Of a stretch of 64,000 nucleotides of DNA, positions 36,101-51,100 are shown one piece after another (the stretch's first letter is position 1; every line of letters starts with the position of its first letter). The notes beneath the pieces were generated by a model that saw only the letters and a list, made by a program, of their open reading frames with translations, was not told where the DNA came from and searched no databases. Both the position numbers and the translations under genes were made by a program. The DNA lies in assembly GCA_030141605.1 (NCBI GenBank), contig JAQGDQ010000076.1:620001-684000 (forward strand), read 5' to 3'. The stretch comes from Tubiluchus corallicola (Eukaryota; Priapulida; Priapulimorpha; Priapulimorphida; Tubiluchidae).

Positions 36101-39100
36101 CACATATCTCACAATGACACAATGAACCACTAATAAGCAGTATTTTTTGTAATGTGATTTTTGCACAATGATTCAACATGATGTGGCCTAAGCAAAGGTT
36201 ACATCTCATTTCATAGATCACCTGTGTTTTGTTTCAGATGTTGTTATGGATTACCCAGACGAGAAGTCTGTTATTACGTACGTTGTGGCGTACTATCATT
36301 ATTTTTCACGCATGAAAGCAGAAACAGTGCAAGGCCGTCGTATTGGGAAGGTAAAGTGCTCTGTCATTATTCAGTTGCTCTTGCTTTAAATACCTTAAGA
36401 GAATTTCTTTATTTGAAACATACATGGATCGCTTATTAACTGCCATCTGGTGATTTCATGAGCAATTGTACTTATCCTAGATCCTAGTACTGCAGGCATT
36501 ATAACGGATTTTAGATGTAGTAGACTGTTTATATTGGTTACCATATAGGCGATGTGTAAGCATCAAATATGGCATTAACAAAAAGCATGAAGCAACTCCC
36601 AGTGCCTGAAGTATTCACTTTTTTACATAATGTATATTGTTTACTGCAACATGGATATTTCTATGTACATATTTTTTTTCTGCACCTTGTATGTTTTCCA
36701 CAGTCACACATGCTGTATTCATATCATCCCGACTCTTGTCGTTATTAAGGAATATGAGGAAGCTTAACAAAAGCATTGTTCTCGGTGAGATTATCACTAA
36801 TCAAAAATGAGAACAATGCTAAAACATTGTACAGTGAGAAAGGGTAAAAAGGCACATTGGTTTAATGTAATGCGTTCTGTTTTCTATAGGTTGTCGATAT
36901 GGCACTGGAGAATGAGCGAATGATGCAAGAGTACGAGTCACTGACGTCCGATTTACTGGACTGGATCCAGCAAACAATAACGACATTAAATGACCGAACA
37001 TTCAGCAACTCTCTCCATGGTGTGCAACAGCAATTGCTACAGTTTAATACATACCGTACTGTAGAGAAGCCACCAAAGTAAGTAGGAATTCATTAAGAGT
37101 AATGCGAAGAACTGAATTGATTCATTAATTTCACTTGTTGCTGTGCTGCAGGGAGTGTCAAAATCTGGTAATTGTGCAAAAAGCAACATTTTTGAATTCA
37201 CTGTCAATTCTTTCTGCTTTCCAGTATTTTGTGTAAGAAGCTGAAATTTTTTTAATTATTTAGAAATTAATAATTTTAGTTAATAAAAGTTGAATGTGTA
37301 TAGTAATTAACTTGCTTAAAGATTTCTAATTTTCATGTTAATCATATCAACTGTAAGTCATTAATTACCAGCTTAATTAAACTGGCTAGAAGTTGCTGAA
37401 TTAGGGCTGATTGTTCGGTAGTAATTCAGTGATTAACGAAAAATTAAGTGCTTTGAAGAACATTAATTTGCATTAAAGGAATGTTGCATTTTCATGGCGT
37501 GATTTGATTTCTTTATGTGCTGGTTATTTATTTATTTATTTCGAAGTGCCAGATTGTCATATTAATTAATAGTACAAAATAATTAGTAATGATTAAATTT
37601 CCTCGAATTGCCCTAGTTTCTAATTTGGAAATTTTTTCTGCATAAAAACAATTGATTTTTTTATCGTAGTTTGAACTCAAAGCTTGAATTTCTATTAAAC
37701 TCATTGTCTGCCCTTTAAGGCTACACTCTTCATTCTCTGAAACGTTATTAAACAGTAAATTAATGAATCTGTGAAGTAAAGGTTGATAGTTAGTGTGTCT
37801 TATATTTAATTTATATTTTACACATTAAACAATTTGTGTTAACAATTTCACCTGGTTAATTAGGTATTCGTAGGTTTGATTTTCTATTGTTTACTAGATT
37901 TGTCGAGAAAGGAAACTTGGAGATTCTCCTCTTCACGCTACAGAGTAAAATGCGTGCAAACAATCAGAAGCCCTTCTTTCCTAAGGAAGGGCGCATGATT
38001 TCTGATATCAACAAAGCCTGGGAGAAACTGGAGAAGGCCGAGCATGAGAGGGAGTTGGCTCTCCGAGAGGAGTTGATCAGACAGGAGAAGCTGGAGCAGC
38101 TGGCTAACAGATTCGATCGTAAAGCTGGAATGAGAGAGTCTTGGCTGAGTGAGAATCAACGGCTTGTTTCGCAGGTGAGCCTAACATTAGTTCAGTGTTT
38201 TCACTTTCAAAAGGTAATACAGTGCTAGATGGATTTAACAAACAATGACTAGCACTACTCTTTCAGTTAGACCAGTCACGTCCGTGCATTGCTTTATCAC
38301 AATAAAACTTTTCTACTTTACTTCAGCTTTCATTGTGTCATAATACTAGATATTTAGAGTTTCTTAAACATAAGAAGCAGTATTGTGTGGATTTTTTAAA
38401 TGAATGTATAGTCTTAGTTTTGGCATGTCATGTATACACGAATGACCTGTGTGCTAATCAATTTTTCTGTGTCTACAATCTCAAATGACCATCATGTCTA
38501 TTTGAAACGATTTATTACAGGATAACTTTGGCTTCGACCTACCTGCATTAGAAGCAGCTACGAAAAAACATGAGGCAATAGAAACAGATATATACGCTTA
38601 CGAAGAAAGGGTTCAAGCCGTAGTTGCTGTAGCACAAGAATTGGAAACAGAAAATTATCATGATATTGATCGAATTATTGCAAGGTAATCAAAATGTTTC
38701 GTCATCAATTAAAGCACAAGAAAACCCTCCACTTACATAAAGCTTAAGAAATTCGTCTCGAAATTTATACCACTTACGTACTACCTTTTCGTATGCATGG
38801 CTTGCATCGGCCGTAACGCTGTATAAAACATGTAAATTTAAACTCCTGCGATAATCATTAGGCGCAGCCATTTTAGTGGTAGGTCGTTTGAAACAAGTTT
38901 TTATAACATTACGTAAAGTTTGAAAAAATAATCAGGGCATTCGTAGCATACATGTTGCTAATTAAGTAAAATTTTAAATTACTGTACCTTGTCCATAAGA
39001 TTAAAAATATGTTTTTGGCTAGTGAGTGGTGCACCCTGGAGGGTGAGTCAGCAACATTTTACCAGCTGACACAAACATATTTTAATATTTAAAAAATGTT

Positions 39101-42100
39101 AGTCTAGTTACATAAGTCTTTCCAGCAGGTAAGTGAAATGCTAAGTAATATAGATTTGCATGGAAAGTTTTTTGGGTCATAATTTAACATTGCCTTTTCT
39201 TCCCCTGATTTACGTGTTTTAGTGACGTCATGTAATGGCGCCGTCGGAACAGTATTACGAGAGATTTAAAATGAAAACAAATGAAAATTCCTTTCAACGC
39301 GAATATGATATGTGCATAAAATTGCTGTAAAGTAGTATAATTTTTTAAGGTGATTTTTCTGAAACCTACTTCAGGTGCCCCTTTTCTTGTCATTTAAAGC
39401 ATAATAAGTGTGACGTTGAATTTATCTCGATTGACCAATCTTATTATTTGCTACAGTGATGTAGTATCTGCTCTTTTGGTAAAACAGTACCTTAATGCTT
39501 AGCTATGTTTGTAGGAAAGATAATGTACTTCGACTGTGGGACTACCTTCTTGAGCTGCTGCGCTCTCGTCGCATACGACTCGAACTTTCCATGTCTCTGC
39601 AAAAAGTTTTCCAGGAAATGATTTACATTGTCGACTGGATGGATGAACTGAAGGTATGTATTTTTGACTGTTTGTGCAATCAAAGTGTGTGCAACTTGCT
39701 ACATTTAGCAGCTAAAGGGAATTATATCAATTCAGATGCAGAGATGTTGCTTTCTAGATTCCAAGGACCAGCAATACTTCAAAGTACTAGGCATTTGATT
39801 AACTGATGAAAATTATAAACAGTTTTTTCACTTGATCAAAAATTCAGAATAACTTTACAGAGCATGTAGAGTAAACTGAATTATCTTTCAGCACATTTGA
39901 CAATGTTTTACTTTATTGTTTATGTACGAAACACTGGGAAGTGAGCATCAAAGAGGGTTTTGCCCAGATGTCAAAATATTCTTGATACTGAGTATTTATT
40001 TCCACAAAGTTTACTGATATTCTGGCTCACATGTAAAGTAATTTATACTCATAGTTCATGTCTATTCTTACATAAAATGCCACAATATTACTTATAAAAA
40101 ATTTTGTTGTAAACGATGATGTTTCGAAAACCCCCAAGTTTTCATCTTCTGGTGATTATAACATAATTTAATTATTAAATTAAACTAAAAATGTTTCTTG
40201 TGATTTCATGGCAACTCTTGTTTAAATGTTTTCCATTGTTATGAATCTCTGTCTTTTTTTTTTAATTTTAGCATCTTTTAGGTTATATATTGTAGGAATC
40301 TGAAGATGAAAACTAGTGAGTTTTCGAAATATCATTGTTTATTACAAAATTCTCTATAAATAGTATAAGATTTTTTGTATAAATTGTTTCGTTCCTAATG
40401 CTTACCTTTATAAAATCGCTTCATTTTGCTTTTCTATTTATTTACACTAACTACACAAAGTAGTGGATAAAAAGACTTAAAATTATAAGCTTGTCAGATG
40501 CAGAATCATTTTCTTGTACTTTTGCCTGGCAGTAACGACTATCTCTGTTCTGAATCATATTGGCAAAGTATAGAGAACCCTTTATACACGTTGATAGTGA
40601 CACTTTGATGTCAAATACACTGCACCATATTTCTAGTGTCAGTTTCCCAATCATGTGCAGCTCACATAGATAAGTAGTATGTTTATCGTAGTAATATGTT
40701 TGCCTGTTGCAGCTTACTTATACTCATGAATCATTATGACAAATAAAGTTGTGTTTCATAACTAGCAGCCATTTAAGTACACAGCGCTGAATGCACTTAA
40801 TGATGTTTTTCTGTTGCATAAATTGCCCAACTTCAGTATCGTTTTTATCATTCGAAATAAATTATTGTATCGTCTAAGAAACAGATTATCGTTATCGTAT
40901 CGTTGGAAAATATATCATATCAAAATTTTTATTGTTTAACATCCCTAGAGCAAGCATTTGAGCATGGATACGGCTGCCCAAGGCCAGCAAATACTTATAT
41001 TTTCTTAGTTTTGTCAAGCCTCGCAGTTGGAGTTTGTATTTTTTAGGGTTGTCTGTTATCTGAGGATTATGGTAAGCATCTCATGGGAGTTGAAGATCTG
41101 CTACAGAGACATAGTATGCTAGAAGCTGATATAGCCGTACTTGGAGAGAGAATCAAAACAGTGAATGGACAGGCACAAAGATATATCGATTCAGACGATC
41201 CAGAATTTGGTGGTATGCTGAACTTTTTTACATCTGCTTTAATTTCGACTAAATACGTTTATTATACAAAATGCGTGAAAATTCATGGCTTGTTATTTTT
41301 TTGGGTTCTGAAGTTTTGATATCTGAATATACCTGCTTACCTGGAAAGCAGTACTTCATCATAAATTTTGTTTGTCCATTTATGATTTTGTCTCTACTAG
41401 GCTACCATCCAGTTGACCCAGCTGTTATTAAAGAACGGACTGAGAACTTGGATGCTCACTACGAAGAACTGCTTGGCCTGGCTGCTGACCGTTACAACAA
41501 ACTGCTAGAATCACGGCGCCTCTGGCAGTTCTTCTGGGAAATGGCAGAAGAGGAAGCATGGATAAAAGAGATGGAGCATACCCTATCGTCCCCCGATCTT
41601 GGTCATGACTTGACCAGTGTAGAGCTATTGTTGAATCAACATAAGGTTTGTGGATTGTTCATATTTCATCTCTAGTCGCTACACTTCTTTCCTTGCTGTT
41701 GCAACGAATTATGAGAATCCGTTTTAGCTGGTTTAATATCTATGAAACTATAAATTCTATTTTTAATTGAGGGAGATGTTGCTGAAATGTTTTTTTGTGT
41801 TTGTAAAATGGCACCTTATGATTGTTATGATTCAGTTCTGGTTTCCCATTCACTGTTAGTATTAAAGAGTACATATCTAGCTTCCGTAACAGTTTTACAA
41901 GCATTTCTTTGCTTTCCCTAAAAGGGTTTAATTTACAAAAACTGATGATGTTTATCAATACATAAAATTTATTATTTTATTACGTATTTTTTTATCTTTT
42001 ACCATGCATTTTTGGTGTTTCATTTTTGCATTTTGCTACTACAAACAATTCAATTCTACTGCGACTGCTTTTATCAAATGATTAATTCATTCCAGGCATT

Positions 42101-45100
42101 AGAAGCAGAAATCAGTGATCAACATAATCATTTGAACATTGTTATTGCGGGAGGGGAGGAGCTCATTGGCGAAGGGCACTTTGGTTCCGATGATGTTAAG
42201 AATAGAATAGATGAGATCAATGCAGCCTGGGACGCGCTGATAGAGTTGGCTGCTTATCGGAAGAAACGACTTTTGGAGGCGGTGGATTATTACAAGGTAA
42301 TAAAGTTACATTGTGAAACAAAGTGAGACATTGAAACATCTTTGCTCAATATTCGTGGACTATTGCCATATCATTTCTTAATAAACTTAGCAAACTGTTT
42401 TTGCTTTTCAGCACATATTGTCTGGTATTAGCCGAAGTATGTGAGTTATCGTTAAGTAGATACAGGCTTTTATACGTAATCGACGGTGAAGCTTCTGGTA
42501 ATATTCTACACAGAATGAAATCTGTGGATAAGCTTTGTAGAGCACATAGTGTTCGATTGGCATCTCGAGAGAGTAGTGTTTCTGCATGACAGCTATTCTT
42601 TCATAAGAAATAATGTAACTGTATCAGAGTGTGTTCCAGTGGTGTCCATCTAAAAAGTCAATCGTGCTTGACTGGTCTAAATCGAATGATTTGCAAAATT
42701 TATTGCTTGTATTTATAAATTATTTTTTTATAAAAGAACCATTTATTATAATCGTAAGGCAGTGGCTTATGCACAATTAGCATAAAATTCCTGGTAATTT
42801 TTAAGCTTAATGTTATTAATGTTTGTTTCGAACGTTACATTACAATATATTGTTAAATAATAAAAAATTTGTTAAAGTAAAACTTTTTCATTCATGAAGT
42901 CAGCAAATTGGTAGCAAAAGATTATTACCACGAAAAAGGTCAATAGGTTAGATTTTGATTTAGATTTGTTAGTTGTTTAAAAGGCTACTGCTAAAACGAA
43001 AAATAGCAACAACATTCGAATTTTTTATTACAGTTTTAGTTCAAAAATTGTTTGAGAACAAGTTACTGGTCAAATATCAGCGCTAAAATTAATCGTGATT
43101 AAATACTACATCATTCAGGAAAGAAAATTGCTGTACTACAAAAAAGATAGTCTGCACGATATCATTGAGACTATATGCATTATTTTATTTTCCTAAGCCC
43201 TGCCGAGTCATACACGGGTGTTTTGCATGATTCTGAATTATCGCTAAACTGTTTTTGTTGCGTTTTCAACTCTCTAGGCTATTTCATGTCCGGTATTGTT
43301 ACCATTTGCATATTAATAAAGGTTTCATATTTCAGTTTTTCGCTGACTGTGATGATGTTGATGCATACTTGTTGGAGTTACTACGCATTGTGTCAAGTGA
43401 GGATGTCGGACACGATGAAGCCAGTGTAAACTCTTTGATGAAGAAGCATAGGGTACAAATTACTTGAAATTTTTTTGTATCAAATTGTCTCCATTTATGT
43501 AAGACGGTGAAAATTACAGAATTTTTTTTATTAAAATAGGCCTAGTATTTTTGTTCTGGTCATGCATCCGTATGGCTGCTGAATTTTAAGTAATATTACT
43601 ATAGTGATATGCACAGGTAAAGCTGTTTTTCAAAAAGACAGTAATATAAAACAACACATAAAACTTGTTCATTGTCTTTTGTGTGCCCAATTTTAGGGGT
43701 AAATCACAAAAAAAAGATTGAAACAAAGGTGTATGAATATTGGTGTTTAAAACTGTTTTGAGTTTACTATGTTGTCTTTATTTTACGACATTGTATTACA
43801 GGAAATCACTGATGAGTTAAAGAGTTACACATCCGTGTTAGAAGGGCTTCACGAACAAGCCGACACACTAGGTGAGCAGGATCGCAAGTCACCGGAAGTG
43901 CAAGAACGTCTGGCCAGCATTGAACGGCGCTATCGAGAGTTGGCTGAATTGGCTGAAATTCGGCGTCAGCGATTGATTGATGCTAACACCCTGTACAGAC
44001 TGTATTATGAATCGGATACAGTAGAAGGCTGGGTGAATGAAAAGGTAGAGAGACATTTCTTAAGTTGAGTGTAATTTATCCAATAGCACAAGGAAGTTAT
44101 TCAAGAACTTAAACATTTATTACTTTGTCAATAATAATAATTTTCAAAAATCATTAATCTTGATATTAGAATCCATTTTCTAAATTTTCTCCCAGAGTTT
44201 GTAGCTCAAGTCGCTGCAAATTGGGATTGTTTCTGTGTAAAGTATGTTTAAATGGGTTTTATTGCATTGGTCCTTTTTCATGTTTTGTTATGTCCAATTT
44301 CATCAAGCATGTACATACCAGACAAAAATTTTTGGTGAGATTTTAGTTGCTTCAAATAATTTGAACTTTTGATGTAAAAATATTTTATAGTATTAATTTT
44401 TTTGTGTTCTGTAACCTGTTTTAGCATTATGTTTCAATGAAGCCTAATTTTCTGACAGGAAAGACTTTTGGCTACGATGGTACCCACCAAAGACCTAGAT
44501 TTTGAAGATTTGGAAGTGATGAAACACCGCTTTGAAGGCTTTGAACATGAGGTAAATGCCACCCAGCCAAAAGTGCAGACAGTCAATGAACTGGCAAGTG
44601 GTCTAGTTGAAGCTGCACATCCACATGCTGATGATGTAGTGAGACGTCAGAATCTGCTGAATCAAAAGTATGTGTTTTGTTTTCTTGTGTATGTTTGGTG
44701 TGAAGAGTGACGCGACGCGACTGAGAGACACTGACTCTGGTCAGTAAATGGATGAATCAACAATGTGAAAATACTTCTGGGCAAGGTTTATCTGACATAT
44801 TTGGCTACTTTTCTAGCTGACGAAAGATGTATGCGAATCTGAATGTCGCTGTTGAATCTTTCACAAATTCTGTAATTTGTGTATAATGATTATTCTTGAT
44901 AGTGAATTAATCTCCAATCACATCATAGTCTAATGAGCTGCCTTTCGTTTTTTTCCACAAGTACATACATTAAGTAAGTAAATCTGTTTGCACATTTTGT
45001 GAGTATACATCAAGTTACATTTTTGCTTTTTTTGCAGGTGGTCGGAACTGCTAGAGAAATCAGATGGAAAGAAAGATGAGATTAAACAATTCCATGGTAT

Positions 45101-48100
45101 TCAAACATTCCATATTGAAACAGAGGAAACAATTGTAAGCTTGCAGTTTAAGCTCATTATTCAACTTCAAGAAATAAACTGTCAGAACGAAATTTATCAT
45201 TTACTGTTTTTTGCAAACAGCATTTTTACAGCCTGAAGTTGCCACTGTGTTACCTTTTTCAGACTTGGATCAACGAGAAATGTAAGATTTTAGAAGAAAC
45301 TCAGGAATATGGTGATGATTTGGCAGGAGTGATGAAGTTACAGCGCCGTATGAGTTTTATGGAGCGTGATATCAAAGCCATTCAAGACAAGGTGACAACG
45401 ATTTACGTGCACACTTGATTACTATTTTTATGTGTATATCAGAATTTCTGTATACATACGGGATATTCTATATATTATGTACACAGACATGCACGCACGC
45501 ACAATGTGCCAAAGTTTTGATCACAATATTATAAGAAAGAAATAACCGAGTCACTTGAAAATTACCACATTGAAGTTACAGACATTTGTGTATAAACACC
45601 ACAAATTTGCGGTCATTCATTTAGATTATTTAAATGATACAGCAGTTTTAAATCAATAAGCCAAAAAAATAAATGCCAGGAAAAATTTTATGTCACTATT
45701 GTTAAAATTTACAGCAAATGTGCCACCATTTTCAACAAAAACTAAACATTCTTCCAACAGCTAACACAGTTTCATGCACTCAGCAATTTTTGCCTCTAGC
45801 TCCTCTGCATCAAACGGTTATGTGCAGCCATCGTACGCTTTCTCTTTAAACGAATGTCTGATATCATAATCCAGAAGGTCCCATTTTTTTTCTTGGCACC
45901 AAAGCTTTGTTTTCTGTGCCAAAACCTATGATGTAAACCTGTTGATTTCTTTGTTTTTCTGCCTTGTATTGAGTGGTTTATATATCAACGCAGCAGTTTT
46001 TTAGCCGTAACTTAACTCCTTCACGACGACGAATATATGTGTAGTTTTGATATCCCCTTACAAAAATACCCATAACGGCCTAATTGCATGAGCTACTAGT
46101 ACAACACTACATATTTTGTGAAAGAGAATTAAATTTTCTTTGTAGCATTGTAAATAAAATGCTTAGATTTTTTTTTATTTGTGTAATTAACACGATTATA
46201 CGAAAAGTCTGTAGAATTTTCAAGGAATTTTCGTTTCAAAGCGTTCTAGTTTCCACGTCATAGCTTGTTCAACATAAAAACTGTAGAGCATCCTTTCAGA
46301 AGAAGATTTTGCGAGAAGTATTGAAATCACACTAACCTTCCAAATTTGACAGCTGCTCAAATGCACTAAGGTGTTACGAAACTTGTCTAGGAACCCAACC
46401 GCTTGCTGCACGTGAGTCTGCCCTGCGCTGGCTATTGAATTGACAACCGGTACTCCCAGAACAATCAGTAGCTGTATAGTAATTTAGAATGCGTTAATCA
46501 ATAATTGTTTTATGAATTTGTTTACTTGCAACAGATTTTTGACAGGCTGAAATTTTGATAGTTTATATACAATTTTATTAACAACTGTACAGAAATTACT
46601 GCTACATACTATATACAACATGTAAATGATTCTACCCAATTGATAAGTCTAGCTGTGAAATTGTTCCAAATTTTAAAAAAAAAGCACTGTTAATATTTTT
46701 TCACTCTTTGTATATTGTACAGTCAAAAGCACAATAAATGCAAGTGTGTTCAGAGTACTGCTTGCTGGATAGCGCTTGCTGCTGTTACATTCTGTGAACA
46801 CACACCTAGATGACAACAAAAGTTACCTTTGCGTGCTAACAATAACCTGTGCTAATGAGTGCATGGCAAATCAACGTTCGATGCTACACTGAGATGCTGT
46901 ACAAGTGCAAAGCAAAAGTTTTATCCATTAGTTTGCAAAAATCTTCTTCAAAGATTGAAAACGAAGTATACAACAGAATTTTTTGTGCTTTACTTGCATG
47001 TTGGTCGTTTCATTCTCAAATTTCATTCAATTTGGAGAGAGGGAAGTTTAGTTAAAAAGGCATTGTTTTTGTCCATCACAGTTGATAGGTAAATGTATGT
47101 ACCCATCGGGAAGTTGTTAAAAACCACTAACACTGAAACTATAAACTTGTAGCTTTCTCATCCAAAAGTTATTAATGTATTGTAATGTTGTGCTGTGAAA
47201 TTTCAACCTTGTAGCTTACTTGCTTCTAATATTATTGTGGTCAAAACTTTGAAACATTTTTTCTGTGCTGCCTGATATGTTTGTGTGTGTGCATGGATGT
47301 GTGCATGTGTGTGCATGCGAATATGGTCTAGCTGTGCATACTTTGTGCAAAACCTGAAATTATTTATGTGTAATTGAATTTTTAACCTACTATTTTAGAT
47401 CGGGAACTTCACTGATTGTATGTATTAGTAAAATCTGCCCCAAGTGGTTATGCTACAATCTTAATAATGCTATTAACTACAGGTAGATGATTTGGAGAAA
47501 GAAGCGGATCGGATTAGCCAAACTCAGCCAGAGGAAGCACAACAAATCCGACAAAAAGTGGAAGTATTGCGCAGAACGTATGCTGATTTAAGTGCACTGG
47601 TAGGAATCCATTCCGCTTTACGTTGTAACAGGATTTCATCTCATTTCTTTACGTCTGTTTGTCATAATAGTGTATTCACTTGTTTCTGCTGAAATTTCAA
47701 AATGATTTTGACCTGTTTTCTGCATTGTATCAAAAAGTAATCTTATACAGTGTACAGATGCCATTCAAGTAAATAAATTAAGTGAACCTTGCAGTTATCA
47801 TTCATGTGTTAATTCGTAAAATATTTTTTTCTGAATAGTTGGCAGACAGAGAGGAAAAATTGGCTGAATCTGGAAATCTCCAGCACTTCCTGCGGGATTT
47901 GGACGACTTCCAAGCATGGCTTTCGAAGACTACTGTAGCCGTTGCTTCAGCTGATCAGCCTAATGATTTACAGGTTTGTTTTACTTTAAATGTCAATTAT
48001 TGTTTATAAAATTTCTTATTTACTAGCAAGCTATAACTAAGAATGATTGCTTAATTAAATAATGTTTTCAAACTTTGGTATGTATGCAATAAAATCCAAA

Positions 48101-51100
48101 TCTGCATACAGATAAAGCAGTGCCACTCACATTATTTATAAAAAGTTGTGGTTGTTTCTCATTTTGAAATGTTGTGAAACAAGGAGATTTGTCAACCTGT
48201 AAATGTTAACGTTCTTAAATGTACATGTTTTATATTCAGATATTCTCTTAGCATTTTTACACTGTCTTTTATTACGGTAATTTACGTTTGTATGCGAAAA
48301 TGTTACGTGAGCTAATAGTTAACTGATTAAGATTATTTTGTATGATTGTGTCTTGTTCCCTTTTACCATTGGATATAAGTTTCATTCTTAGTACAGTTAA
48401 TTTTTTTTATGTTCATTTGTTTTCCATGTTAGTTGCTCTGATTATGTACGATTATTTGCAAATACGAAATTACAGTTTTACTGTGTTCGTACACAAAAAG
48501 CATCGTGTTATAGAATTCATGCCCAGAAGAAAAACTGAAACTCAAATGTCTGAACATTTGTCCAATCTAAAGTGCATAACTGTTCTACAGTGGCTTTCTT
48601 GGGCCTGTAATTTAAAATCGTTAGCAAAATGTGCTTTATAGTTGATTGTCTACAATTTTTAATGCCCGAATTTGTTTTGCATCGGTTATGAAATAAAGGA
48701 AGGTGGGATGAGAAAGAGCCTGTTTTTGTCCAGAGATAAACATTAAAAAACTGAAATTTTGACATATGTGAAGTGATGAAATCAGTCTTGTTTCCTTGAC
48801 AACTGAACGAACGTGGCAGTGAGATGCATTTTGTGCAATCTGTGTCACAGATGCAAGCATTTAATTTACAGTTTATTATTAATTTTGATTTGTAGTTTTA
48901 AACTTTAGTTTTTCATTACCACTAAGTCAGTGCTGACATCTGTTTGTACACTTTGAAGTTTTCAATATATCTATGTACTTGCTACTGCTATATGTTTGTT
49001 TGTAATTGGGTTACTTGGCTTCTCCGTGAATGTTGTAGTTTTCACACTTGGTATCTAGATTAGAAAGAAAGCAATAGGTTTAAACAGTTGTGTGGTTATA
49101 ACAACGTTTTGACTCAGGTGCCATGATATATTGGCCGATGGATTGACTTTAACTTTTCTTTACTACTGTTGATTATTTTCACCATTTTTGTATACATGTG
49201 GATTGACTATGAGACTGTGACTTTGAGTAAAATACAGATCGCAAAGTTAAACCATGTTTTCATCCATTGATTTCATCTGTTTAACACGAACATCGCAATT
49301 TCAAAAACAGTCTGATAAACCTGCCAATGTCGGTTGTTGGCTCTTCCCAAAACACCCCAGCGACAGCCGTCATGACAATCTGTAACAAACCAGCTATGGT
49401 CTTGGGCAAAACTTTGCTTGATATTATATACTTTTTATGTACATATTTATTTATTTACAAGATAGTAATTATGCCAAAAATAATACATAAACAACAAATT
49501 AGCTTGTTTTTCCTTCGTTATCTGATTTAATCCATTTGCAGCTTTGTCTACAATACCATCAGTTTGCTACGTCTTGTGCAGAGTCAAGACAGCTAATTGC
49601 CCCATTGCCATAAAAAACTTTAACAAAGAGAGCATTTACATTATACAACATGCTGTGAGAATTTGTCAAAGTTACCGACATAGTTTTCAGTAGGATCCAG
49701 TATTGCAGAAGTGACTATGGTGACTGTAAATAACATTGCCTGACTTTTACTGTTGTGGTTCTTACAGGAGGCTGAGAAACTGCTGCAGGAACACCAGGCT
49801 TACAAAGTTGAGATTGAGGGTTATGAGGATGAATATTCAAAGCTGAAGGAAACAGGCGAACAAATTACGGCCAATCAGACGGATCCACAATACATATTCT
49901 TGAGACAAGTAATTATCCAGTTCTAGCAATTGTGCGGCAGATTGCAAGTGTTGGGTAGCATTTTTGCAGTACCAAGTTACAGATTTATTAAAAAACTATT
50001 ACTTGGCTTTACGTGAATAACAGTCACAGTTGTTAATGTGGCATTTTACGAGCTTGCTTTGCCTGCTGCCAGTATGGACTGGATGTGAAACAGTACTATA
50101 TGTTGGTGTTAATTAAACATTGATGAGATCAATTTCTAATCAAGAGTTACAAATGTCTTAACAAACAAAAGACCAAAATGGCAGATTCCTGTTTGTAATA
50201 AGTTTGTAAAACAGATATTTATTTTTGTGTTACGTTTTTTCATTAAAACTAAATATAAAATTTTAGCGGATTGAAGCTCTTAATGATGGTTGGAATGACC
50301 TGCACCAGATGTGGGAGAAGCAGCAGCGATTCCTCTCTGATGCACTTAACATGCAGGTGTTTATGAGAGATGCCAAGCAGGCAGAGCTCCTCCTGAACAA
50401 GCAAGACAATCACCTAGTGAAAGATGACATTCCAGTGAGTATTTAGAGGGACAGAGTTATCCAAATTCATTTGTGGAGAATTGGGTGTTCAACAAACGTG
50501 AAAGGGAAACAATAGAAAAGAAATGTAATGGGATGGAGACTACTTATTGTCTTAATTTGTTAAATGATGTCTTTCTTTCTTAATTTCTAAAAGAAAGTGA
50601 ATGGCTTGCAGCAGTCAAAAAGTATATAATTCACTAGAAATATCTCAGACTGCTTGCTTTGAAACTTTTTCATTAAAAATCATGTTTCATGTTGATAGTA
50701 AACTGTGGATGTGGATTTTAGTGCTGTAATTTGCACAATTCTGATTTTATCTGCATTGTTTTTTCTGAATTGCTGAGATATTAATTCGTTGGCACTCAAA
50801 AATTTGCATTGTAAGTTTTACAAACTGAATTTTGCAAACTGATGTGTCTTCCCCAAATGTTTTACATCCTCTAGTTTACTTTTACTAATGTACTAGTAAG
50901 TGTTTAGTGTTGTCATACAAAAACTTGTTGATTAGCAAACGCTGGAACAAGCTGAAGCAGCTGTGAAGAAACATGAAGGTTTCATGACCACCATGGAGGC
51001 CAACGACGAGAAAATCAACTCCGTGATTGGTTTCGGACAACGCCTGTGCGAGGAGGACCACTATGATGCTGACAAGATTTATAAGAAGGCGGCAAATATA

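Noticed and set aside
42401-42589. 62-codon frame in beta-spectrin intron 13 considered as a cassette exon
   Set aside because: Spliced after exon 13 in phase 0 at the TTTTCAG site it hits a stop within 11 codons, and no relative has an insert at this point.
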